Assembly (NCBI GenBank): GCA_017469685.1
Contig: JAFUFW010000021.1
Coordinates: forward strand, 1 to 64,000
Length of the DNA: 64,000 bases
Origin: Bacteroidaceae bacterium
Lineage (GTDB): Bacteria; Bacteroidota; Bacteroidia; Bacteroidales; Bacteroidaceae
Direction of reading: 5' to 3'
Shown here: positions 24,362 to 31,556 of the stretch, in pieces
Position numbering within the stretch: position 1 is the stretch's first letter
Layout: each line of letters starts with the position of its first letter
Program-made: the position numbers and the translations under genes
Notes under the pieces: model-generated
The model's input: only the letters and a program-made list of their open reading frames with translations
Database searches by the model: none
What the model was told of the DNA's origin: nothing

Positions 24362-26050
24362 ATGAGACATACAATAATCAAAACACTCCTGCTTGGGCTG
24401 ATGCTCGCAGGAGGAGCAAGTTCTGTCTGGGCTGAAAACACCGTTCAAGAGTTTGGCCGTGAGTCAGCCACCAACTGGACCACCTCTTCATCTACCACAA
24501 ACATCAAGTTTGGCAGCACGGTCACGTTGAATGGTCTTGTCATGACCTTTGGTGGCAGTACATACGCGACGCCGCAGAGCACCAATGGTAGTACCTTCAG
24601 CGAAGACTTCTGGACATGGAATAGCAATAATGGCGGTGTGGTTCCTGGCTTTATGCCAAACAATGGCAGTACAAGCAGTGGCGTCATTTCTATAGCTGTA
24701 GGTGATGCACTTCCCACCAATGGTGCTGTCTATAAGTTTGAACTATCCAAGTCTGGCACGCTTACCATCAACGGCAAGGGTGGCACGACAAAAGGAAAAA
24801 TTGTGTTGCTGCAGGCCGACAATGATAACAAGGTGACTGCTGTCCTCAGACAAGATGCAGCTACCAATACGGCGGTTACAACCACCTATTCCCTTGAGGC
24901 GGGTACTTACTATTTCTTCCAGTTGTGTGAAGGAGCCGGTAATGTCAACGGCTATCGCTATACGCTGAAGAGCATCCAGTTTGAGACCCTTGAACCTGTT
25001 GAGGGCCTGAAGGTATGGAACTTCGAGGAAAGCGGATGGAAAAGTGTTTCCACGACCTCTCCGCTGGGTGTTATACAAGATCAGCTCTGGCTGAGCGGAT
25101 CTATTACTTATGATGCCGCTCAGACACGCTACAACATAGCTGCTGGAAAGAGTAATCAGATTCGATTCAAGGTGAAAAAGGGCCAGAAGGGTTATGTGGT
25201 CATCGTGGCTAAAGGAACAAACAGTAGCACAGGTATACAATATGGTTTGGGCAGCAAGGCCAGCGTAGACAACACCAGCAAGGTCTGCGTAGGCACCATC
25301 TACAAAGTATATACCTCTACGTTTGTCACCTGCGATGCAGACAAAGATGTGCTGATCCATACCGACGGCAACATGGGATATATCAAGAAGATTGCATGGG
25401 TACCCAACGCTAATTCCGCCACAGCCTTGGCTTCTGTCACCATGGGCACAGCAGGTTTCTCCACGTTCTGCCCCACGGCTACGGTCAACATCCCTACTGG
25501 CGTAAAGGCATACATCCTGAATTCATGCAGTGGCACGACCGCCACCTGGAATGAAATCACAGGCAAGATACCCGCATTTACTGGTGTACTCCTGGTCGGT
25601 GAGGGCGGCACACAGTATGACTTCTATTGCCCATCATCCAGCAGTTCTGCCATTGACGGTATTGTCGCCACAGGGCCTACTCCAGCTTGGTATAACACAG
25701 CTTCTACCCAGCAGAATATCCTCGTCGGCACCTACAAGACGACTTCTATCCCCGCCTCCGACGCTACGACCTCTTACTATGGACTCAAGAAGAACACCAA
25801 TACGTTCGGTCTGGTGAGCGCTAATGTGGATATGCCCGCAGGCATGGCCTATTTCTCTGTAGCAACTGCTGAAGTGAAGGAACTGCACGAGTTCATATTT
25901 GGCTTAAGCGGCGCAACAGCCATCCATACGACCGAACAGGCAATGCCCCAGGGTAAGCAACCATTCTACACCCTCAGCGGTATGCTCGTCAGTGGCAATC
26001 CCGCACCTGGCATCTATGTCAAAGGGGGCAAAAAGGTCATCATCAAATAA
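24362..26050 (+). CDS. Secreted non-catalytic protein sharing domains with the CE12-GH115 protein
   Basis: 562-aa protein with signal peptide (IIKTLLLGLMLAGGASSVWA). Its N-terminal domain (about 27-205) is clearly related to that of the preceding enzyme: compare WTWNSNNGGVVPGFMP here with WDWNAKNGGLLPSQMP there, and SGTLTINGK with KGTITIKGK. A later module (TAGFSTFCPTATVNIPTGVK, then GVLLVGEGG) matches the enzyme's C-terminal module, and it ends in APGIYVKGGKKVIIK, the same class of tail. No glycosidase, lyase or esterase motif is seen, so glycan binding at the cell surface is the likeliest role. That is inference. Confidence 0.75.
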   Translation: MRHTIIKTLLLGLMLAGGASSVWAENTVQEFGRESATNWTTSSSTTNIKFGSTVTLNGLVMTFGGSTYATPQSTNGSTFSEDFWTWNSNNGGVVPGFMPNNGSTSSGVISIAVGDALPTNGAVYKFELSKSGTLTINGKGGTTKGKIVLLQADNDNKVTAVLRQDAATNTAVTTTYSLEAGTYYFFQLCEGAGNVNGYRYTLKSIQFETLEPVEGLKVWNFEESGWKSVSTTSPLGVIQDQLWLSGSITYDAAQTRYNIAAGKSNQIRFKVKKGQKGYVVIVAKGTNSSTGIQYGLGSKASVDNTSKVCVGTIYKVYTSTFVTCDADKDVLIHTDGNMGYIKKIAWVPNANSATALASVTMGTAGFSTFCPTATVNIPTGVKAYILNSCSGTTATWNEITGKIPAFTGVLLVGEGGTQYDFYCPSSSSSAIDGIVATGPTPAWYNTASTQQNILVGTYKTTSIPASDATTSYYGLKKNTNTFGLVSANVDMPAGMAYFSVATAEVKELHEFIFGLSGATAIHTTEQAMPQGKQPFYTLSGMLVSGNPAPGIYVKGGKKVIIK

Positions 26051-26068
26051 CCTCAAAACGCAATAAAC

Positions 26069-26251
26069 ATGAGAAAGATATATCAAGTTCCTGTCGTAAA
26101 GGCTCTCGTTATCGCTCCCGAGTCCATTTGCGTTGGTTCGGGCACTCAGGGCGACATTAACAACCTCGGCATCTCCAACGACGAGAGTTCCACCATCTCT
26201 TCTGGCTCCGACTTCGGAGTCAAGGGCAACAATGTCCAATGGGAAGATTAG
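26069..26251 (+). CDS. Small protein, MKKIY family, copy 2
   Basis: 60-aa product, 18 bp downstream of the secreted protein gene, starting MRKIYQVPVVKALVIAPESI and ending SDFGVKGNNVQWED. It is homologous to the 52-aa product at 24156 by its start motif, the Ile-Asn core and the VKG(D/N)...W.D ending; the middle is Ser/Asp-rich. No export signal. A strong terminator follows 60 bp later, so this gene closes the transcript that begins with CE12-GH115. Confidence 0.75.
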   Translation: MRKIYQVPVVKALVIAPESICVGSGTQGDINNLGISNDESSTISSGSDFGVKGNNVQWED

Positions 26252-26311
26252 GATTGAGCAAACTGACTGACAGAATAATTGAGTTAGTAGTTAGTTGTTT
26301 TGTAGTTAGGG

Positions 26312-26347
26312 AGCCCGTCGTGCAATGTAGCACGACGGGCTTTTTTT
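26312..26347 (+). terminator. Intrinsic terminator after small protein copy 2
   Basis: Perfect 12-bp stem AGCCCGTCGTGC (26312-26323) with GCACGACGGGCT (26330-26341), six-base loop, then seven T ending at 26347. It separates the CE12-GH115 transcript from the GH35 gene. Confidence 0.9.
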
Positions 26348-26441
26348 GTGCTGTTGTTCGAAACACGTTGGCCGAATCGGTTGTTTTTGAAAAAGTGAAA
26401 ACTTTTCCTTTGATTATTATATTGACTTGTCTTTTTTACTG

Positions 26442-26449
26442 TATCTTTG
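26442..26449 (+). promoter_or_regulatory. GH35 gene promoter -7 box
   Basis: TATCTTTG at 26442-26449, 28 bp before the ATG at 26478. An ATTG lies 17 bp upstream in place of TTTG. A short dyad (AAAAGT/ACTTTT) lies further upstream near 26393. Confidence 0.6.
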
Positions 26450-26477
26450 TCACCGGAAACTTTTTACGATAGCTAAT

Positions 26478-28607
26478 ATGAAACGTCTGCTTACCCTCCT
26501 CCTCACGTGTTGCTGGCTGGCCACAGTCGTTGCGCAGATGCCGTCAACAATCTCTTTTGCATCGCCCGTCACATGGGATCAGCACAGCCTCATCATAGAT
26601 GGTCGGCGTGTGTGTCCCGTCATGGGCGAGATTCACTATAGCCGTGTGCCTGCCAACGAGTGGAAAGACGAAGTGCGCAAGATGCGCGAGGGCGGCGTGA
26701 CCATAATCGCCACCTACGTCTTCTGGAACCACATCGAAGAGTTTGAGAACCAGTTCGACTGGAGCGGACAGCGCGACCTTCGCCGCTTCCTCGAGGTGTG
26801 CAAAGAGGAGGGAATGCCCGTCGTCCTGCGCATTGGCCCCTGGTGTCATGGCGAAGTGCGCAACGGAGGTCTGCCCGACTGGCTGTTTGGCCCCCTCCCG
26901 ACCTCCACGCAGGGGGAGGGGAGAGGGCTGCGTGTACGTTCCGAAGACCCTCAATTCCTTTTTTATGTCACCCGCATCTACCGTCAGATCTTCACGCAGG
27001 TGCAGGGGCTTCAATGGAAAGATGGCGGACCTGTCATTGCGGCGCAGTTCGACAATGAGTTCCGCGGTCCCGCCTCCTACCTGATGGCACTGAAGCACAT
27101 CGCACTTGGCATCGGCTTCGACCTTCCCTTCTACACCCGCACAGGCTGGCCCGAACTGACCACCCCCATGCCCTTTGGTGAGATGCTGCCACTCTTTGGC
27201 GACTATGCCGACGGTTTCTGGAACAAGAGCACGCTCGAGGGCATCGGCAACCACTACAAGGCTTTCAACTTCAAGGGACAGGTGCAACCAGCGAGCAACA
27301 TGGGAGCCCCAGAAGAGCAAGCCACTAAAGCCGCCCCTTCAGCCCCCTCGGATGCCGTGGGGACTTCTGGGGCTTACCCCTACTTCACCTGCGAACTTGG
27401 TGGCGGCATGGCCACGTCCTACCACCGCCGCCCTTACCTCTACCCAGAAGATGCATACGCCATGGCGCTCGTGAAGCTCGGTAGCGGCTCCAACCTGTTG
27501 GGTTATTATATGTACCACGGCGGCACGAACCCAGAGGGCAAGCTCAACCCGCTCAACGAGTGTCAGACCTCGCCCTTCACCGCCAATAACGACCTGCCCA
27601 CCTGTACCTACGACTTCCAGGCACCCCTCGGCGAGTTCGGGCAGACCTATCCACAGTACTACCGTCTGCGGCCTCTCCACCTCTTCATGCACGACTTCGG
27701 CGAGCTGCTCGCCCCCATGGAAGCCCAGTTCCCTACAGCGCAGGACCTCAAGCAAGGTGACGACACCCAGCTGCGGTGGTCTTACCGCGTAACATCGCAA
27801 CCTCAAAACCTTGCAACCTCAAGACCTAAATCCGCCTTCGTCTTCCTCAACAACTACGAGCGTTTTGCCAACCTCACAGCCAAGAGCGGCGTGCAGTTCG
27901 ATGTTTGCGGCGTGCAGTTTCCTGCAAAGCCCATCACTATCCCAGCCGGTTGCTCTGCTATTTTCCCCGTGAATGTCGAGGGCATACGCTACGCCACAGC
28001 TCAGCTCGTGGCGAAGCGCGACGGCAAGCTCTACCTCATGCAGGTTCCTGGCATCCCTACCACCATCGCCCTGCTGAGCGGCAAGACGTTGAAGAACGTC
28101 AAGCCGCGTGGCACTGAGCGCCCCGTCCATGGCAACATCTATCTCTTGAGTCAGCACGAGGCCGAGCACCTCTTCCTTGCAGTACGCACGCATGAGGATC
28201 TCGGCATTAACGCAAATTGCACAAAGACCAGGGACGCTGGCCCGCTGCGCACCATTGCCCTGGGCAAGGCCAAGGTGGCAGAGGCACCTACAGATGCGGA
28301 CTGGCAGCAGGCGGCTTGCTACAAGATAACCTTCCCAGAGAGTGCCGCCACCAAGTGGCATTGCCTCCTCTCCATCGCCTACCACGGTGACTGCGCCCGC
28401 CTCTATGCTGACGGTCACCTCATCGCCGATAATTTCTACTATGGCCGTCCCTTCCTCTTCGGCCTCTGGCGTCTGCCCGAAGGCAGCACCGAGCTGGAGC
28501 TCCGCATCCTTCCCCTCCAACCCGACGCACCCATATATCTCCCCCGCGAAGCCGGCAGAACCGCAGGCGAGGGTGTGGATAAGGTGGAAATCGTGTTGGC
28601 CGATTAA
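26478..28607 (+). CDS. GH35 family beta-galactosidase, secreted
   Basis: 709-aa enzyme that releases terminal galactose from side chains. The start is the ATG at 26478, downstream of the promoter (signal peptide MKRLLTLLLTCCWLATVVAQ). The GH35 barrel is evident from MGEIHYSRVPANEWKDEV, NHIEEFENQFDWSGQRDL and LRIGPWCHGEVRNGGLPDW; the predicted acid/base is Glu194 (QFDNEF) and the nucleophile Glu306 (TCELGGGM). Three in-frame low-complexity inserts interrupt loops: near residues 138-150, 286-299 and 440-450. They are repeat-like at DNA level. The inserts avoid the catalytic motifs, so activity is plausible. Likely substrate: galactan or arabinogalactan side chains. Confidence 0.93.
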   Translation: MKRLLTLLLTCCWLATVVAQMPSTISFASPVTWDQHSLIIDGRRVCPVMGEIHYSRVPANEWKDEVRKMREGGVTIIATYVFWNHIEEFENQFDWSGQRDLRRFLEVCKEEGMPVVLRIGPWCHGEVRNGGLPDWLFGPLPTSTQGEGRGLRVRSEDPQFLFYVTRIYRQIFTQVQGLQWKDGGPVIAAQFDNEFRGPASYLMALKHIALGIGFDLPFYTRTGWPELTTPMPFGEMLPLFGDYADGFWNKSTLEGIGNHYKAFNFKGQVQPASNMGAPEEQATKAAPSAPSDAVGTSGAYPYFTCELGGGMATSYHRRPYLYPEDAYAMALVKLGSGSNLLGYYMYHGGTNPEGKLNPLNECQTSPFTANNDLPTCTYDFQAPLGEFGQTYPQYYRLRPLHLFMHDFGELLAPMEAQFPTAQDLKQGDDTQLRWSYRVTSQPQNLATSRPKSAFVFLNNYERFANLTAKSGVQFDVCGVQFPAKPITIPAGCSAIFPVNVEGIRYATAQLVAKRDGKLYLMQVPGIPTTIALLSGKTLKNVKPRGTERPVHGNIYLLSQHEAEHLFLAVRTHEDLGINANCTKTRDAGPLRTIALGKAKVAEAPTDADWQQAACYKITFPESAATKWHCLLSIAYHGDCARLYADGHLIADNFYYGRPFLFGLWRLPEGSTELELRILPLQPDAPIYLPREAGRTAGEGVDKVEIVLAD
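26891..26928 (+). repeat. Palindromic insert 1 in GH35 gene
   Basis: CCCCTCCC (26892-26899) pairs perfectly with GGGAGGGG (26914-26921). The in-frame translation LPTSTQGEGRGLRVRSEDP does not look like the GH35 fold. Related in style to the hairpin at 18087 in the HTCS gene. Confidence 0.6.
27333..27373 (+). repeat. Palindromic insert 2 in GH35 gene
   Basis: Outer GCCCC (27333-27337) pairs with GGGGC (27369-27373) and inner CCCC (27343-27346) with GGGG (27359-27362). It encodes the Ala/Pro/Ser loop just before the predicted nucleophile strand. Confidence 0.5.
27797..27828 (+). repeat. Four-octad array in GH35 gene
   Basis: Four consecutive 8-bp units: GCAACCTC, AAAACCTT, GCAACCTC, AAGACCTA, i.e. 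a 16-bp direct repeat with an internal 8-bp period. It encodes the polar stretch SQPQNLATSRPKS in the C-terminal part. Confidence 0.75.
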
Positions 28608-28625
28608 TGATTATTTAAAGACAAC

Positions 28626-28633
28626 TATATTTG
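28626..28633 (+). promoter_or_regulatory. GH2 gene promoter -7 box
   Basis: TATATTTG at 28626-28633, only five bases before the ATG at 28639; any transcript starting here would be leaderless or nearly so. There is no TTTG at -33, so readthrough from GH35 is the alternative. Confidence 0.45.
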
Positions 28634-28638
28634 CCTCT

Positions 28639-31455
28639 ATGAAGATTCGTGCTCTTATGGCCTTGGTGGTCACTCTGTTACTACCCACGCCCTCATCGGG
28701 GACGGTGAGGGTTGAGGCCGCCCCGGCTTCTATCGACCTGTCCGGCACTTGGCGTCTCACATCACGCCTCGAGGCGAAGAGCGTCACCCTCCCCGGCTCG
28801 CTCCTCACCAACGGCCTCGGCGATGACGTTTCCACGGAAACCCGCTGGACAGGCTCGCTCTACGACAGCAGTTTCTACTTCAATCCCTTCATGGAGCCCT
28901 ACCGTCGTGCTGGGCAGATGAAGTTCCCATTCTTCCTCACCCCGCGGAAGCATTTCGTGGGCGAAGCCACCTACAGCCGCACCGTCAGCATCCCCAAGAC
29001 GTGGAAGGGGCGCCGCGTCACCCTTTTCATGGAGCGCCCACACATCGAGACAACCGTCTTTGTGAACGGCCACGAAGCAGGTCATCAGATGAGCCTCAGT
29101 GTGCCCCACCAGTACGACCTCACCCCCTACCTGCGCTTTGGCGAGGGTAATGAGCTCGCCATCCGCGTCTACAACGGCATCGAAAACGTCTGCGTAGGGC
29201 AGGATTCCCACAGCGTCACCGACCAGACGCAAGGCAACTGGAACGGCATCGCCGGGTGTATCGAGCTCCGCACGACACCTTATATCTATAAGCAGCACGT
29301 CGCGACAGACCTCGCCACCCGCACTGCCCACATCACCCTCAACGAGCAGACTTTCGATATTGAAGTGCCTAACGCCCAGCCGTGGAGCGAAACCAACCCG
29401 AAGCTCTACACCGCCACCGTTTCCTACGAGGGAGAGCCCATCACCATCACCTTCGGTTTCCGCGAAGTTGCCGTGAGTGGCCGCGACATCCTACTTAATG
29501 GCGAGCCCATCCACCTGCGCGGAACGGTGGAGAACTGCTGCTTCCCCGAGACAGGCTTCCCGCCCACCGACACAGCGTCGTGGGAACGCATCTTCCGCCA
29601 ATGCAAGGACTTCGGCCTCAACCACATGCGCTTCCATAGCTATTGCCCGCCCGAAGCTGCCTTCGTGGCTGCCGACCGCCTTGGCTTCTACCTGCAGCCC
29701 GAAGGCCCCTCGTGGCCCAACCACGGCGTGAAGCTCGGTGTCGGTATGCCTATCGACAAGTATCTCGCCGACGAGTGCCGTGCCATCCTCGACCGCTACG
29801 GCCATCATCCCTCCTTCATCATGCTTGCAGCTGGCAATGAGCCCGCAGGCCATTGGGTGGAGTGGGGCGACCAGTTTGTGAAAGATATGAAAGCCTACGA
29901 CCCCTCACGTATCTATACTGTCGCCAGCGTCGGCGGCGGATGGGAGTGGGACTACGGCTCGGAGTACCACGTCAAGGGCGGTGCCCGCGGCCTCGAATGG
30001 AACCGCCGTCAGCCCAGCAGCGATGACGATTTCTGTGAGCAGATAGCACATCCAAGAAACTTTAAAGAAAGAGCCCCCTATAATCCCCCGTTTGGGGATG
30101 CAAATAGCGGCGGCAAGGAAATGTCCTCCGCCAGTGGCCCACGGGGTGCTATCATCTCCCACGAGCAAGGTCAGTGGTGTGCCTTCCCCGACCTGAAGGA
30201 GACCGACCAATACACAGGAGCCTACAAGGCCGCCAACTTCGAGATCTTCCGAGACCTGCTTGCCGCGGGCGGCATGGCCTCGCAGGCTGAGAAGTTCCTC
30301 ATGGCCAGTGGACGCCTGCAGGTGCTGGCCTATAAATATGAGATTGAACGCCACCTGCGCACGCCGGGCTACGCCGGCTTTCAGCTCCTCGGCATCAACG
30401 ACTACAGCGGCCAGGGCACCGCCCTCGTGGGGCCCCTCAACGTCCATTGGCGCGAGAAAGGCTACTGCACTGCTGCCGACTGGCGCGAGTTCTGCTCCGA
30501 CCTCGTGCCCTTGGCCCGTTTCCCCCGCTTCACCTTCGAGAGCACCGAAACCATCCGCATCCCCGTCTCACTCTACAACGCCACCTCATCTTCCTCAACA
30601 CGGTCGGGCGTGGCGGGTGTTCGCGCCGAGACTCCCATCCTCTCATATACCATCACTTCTCCAGCCCTCTCCTCGGCCGTCCTACAGCAAGGCAGCCTCC
30701 TCCCCGGCGATACCATCACATTCTTCCCCTCCAGCGTTGATCGCGCCGCCAAGCTCACGCTGACCATCACCGCCGATGCTACCCATCGTAACCATTGGGA
30801 CTTCTGGGTGTATCCGGACGCATCATGCGAGACCGCGCAGCAACCTTGCTTGACGACCACTGTCCTTGACTCCGCCCTGGCTGCCCTTGCTTCCGGCCGA
30901 GACGTCCTCCTCCTCGCCGGCGGTCAGATCAAATACGGCAACGATGTCGTGCATCGCTTCCTGCCCGTCTTCTGGAATACGTCGTGGTTTAAGATGAAGC
31001 CGCCGCACACCACGGGCGCTTACATCCAGGCCGACCACCCCATATTCCGCAACTTCCCCACCGACGACTGGCAAGACCTGCAGTGGTGGGAGCTTACCAA
31101 CCGTGCCCAGTGCATCAACCTCGCTGAGTTCCCCGCCGACTTCCAACCCATCGTGCAGCCCATCGACACGTGGCACCTCTCCCGCAAGCTCGGTATGCTC
31201 CTCGAGGCGCGCGTAGGCAAGGGACGCCTCATCCTCACCACCTTCGACCTCACCACTGACCTCAACCGCCGCATCGTGGCCCGTCAGCTCCGCAGCAGCA
31301 TCATGCAATATATGCAGAGCCCCGACTTCCAGCCCGCACTCACCCTGGAACCCGAGACACTCCGCCACCTCTTCGAGCGCGAGGCCCCGGCCGTTAATAT
31401 GTTCACCAACGACTCCCCCGACGAACTAAAACCTAAGTTCAGCAATAATCCTTAG
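28639..31455 (+). CDS. GH2 family glycoside hydrolase, secreted
   Basis: 938-aa enzyme. The start is ATG at 28639, giving a short signal sequence (MKIRALMALVVTLLLP); the frame is open far upstream inside the GH35 gene but out of register with any sensible start. N-terminal jelly-roll: TYSRTVSIPKTWKGRRVTLF, ETTVFVNGHEAGHQ. Barrel: LRGTVENCCFPETGFPPTD, HMRFHSYCPPEAAF; predicted acid/base Glu401 (LAAGNEPAGHW) and nucleophile Glu509 (ISHEQGQW). GH2 covers beta-galactosidase, beta-glucuronidase and others; the sequence does not settle which. A hairpin-rich insert lies at about residues 482-498. It starts 31 bp after GH35. Confidence 0.9.
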   Translation: MKIRALMALVVTLLLPTPSSGTVRVEAAPASIDLSGTWRLTSRLEAKSVTLPGSLLTNGLGDDVSTETRWTGSLYDSSFYFNPFMEPYRRAGQMKFPFFLTPRKHFVGEATYSRTVSIPKTWKGRRVTLFMERPHIETTVFVNGHEAGHQMSLSVPHQYDLTPYLRFGEGNELAIRVYNGIENVCVGQDSHSVTDQTQGNWNGIAGCIELRTTPYIYKQHVATDLATRTAHITLNEQTFDIEVPNAQPWSETNPKLYTATVSYEGEPITITFGFREVAVSGRDILLNGEPIHLRGTVENCCFPETGFPPTDTASWERIFRQCKDFGLNHMRFHSYCPPEAAFVAADRLGFYLQPEGPSWPNHGVKLGVGMPIDKYLADECRAILDRYGHHPSFIMLAAGNEPAGHWVEWGDQFVKDMKAYDPSRIYTVASVGGGWEWDYGSEYHVKGGARGLEWNRRQPSSDDDFCEQIAHPRNFKERAPYNPPFGDANSGGKEMSSASGPRGAIISHEQGQWCAFPDLKETDQYTGAYKAANFEIFRDLLAAGGMASQAEKFLMASGRLQVLAYKYEIERHLRTPGYAGFQLLGINDYSGQGTALVGPLNVHWREKGYCTAADWREFCSDLVPLARFPRFTFESTETIRIPVSLYNATSSSSTRSGVAGVRAETPILSYTITSPALSSAVLQQGSLLPGDTITFFPSSVDRAAKLTLTITADATHRNHWDFWVYPDASCETAQQPCLTTTVLDSALAALASGRDVLLLAGGQIKYGNDVVHRFLPVFWNTSWFKMKPPHTTGAYIQADHPIFRNFPTDDWQDLQWWELTNRAQCINLAEFPADFQPIVQPIDTWHLSRKLGMLLEARVGKGRLILTTFDLTTDLNRRIVARQLRSSIMQYMQSPDFQPALTLEPETLRHLFEREAPAVNMFTNDSPDELKPKFSNNP
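30083..30132 (+). repeat. Palindromic insert in GH2 gene
   Basis: ATCCCC (30083-30088) pairs with GGGGAT (30094-30099); GGCGG (30109-30113) pairs with CCGCC (30128-30132). The in-frame product NPPFGDANSGGKEMSSASGP lies just upstream of the predicted nucleophile strand and looks like an inserted loop. Confidence 0.55.
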
Positions 31456-31480
31456 GGGGATTATCTTACAGGGCAAATAA

Positions 31481-31530
31481 AAAGAATCACCGCACCGAAG
31501 CGTTCATCTCGGTGCGGTGATTCTTTTTTT
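31481..31530. terminator. Bidirectional terminator between GH2 and GH105
   Basis: Perfect 18-bp stem: AAAGAATCACCGCACCGA (31481-31498) with its complement at 31509-31526, a 10-nt loop, A-rich on the left and seven T on the right (31524-31530). It serves both convergent genes. Confidence 0.92.
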
Positions 31531-31556
31531 ATTTAGCATCTATGATGCAGGGCCGT

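Noticed and set aside
28342-28638. Extension of the GH2 frame into the GH35 gene
   Set aside because: It would overlap the GH35 gene by almost 270 bp, and the translated part is Pro/Ser-rich, unlike a signal sequence. The ATG at 28639 starts a normal signal peptide.
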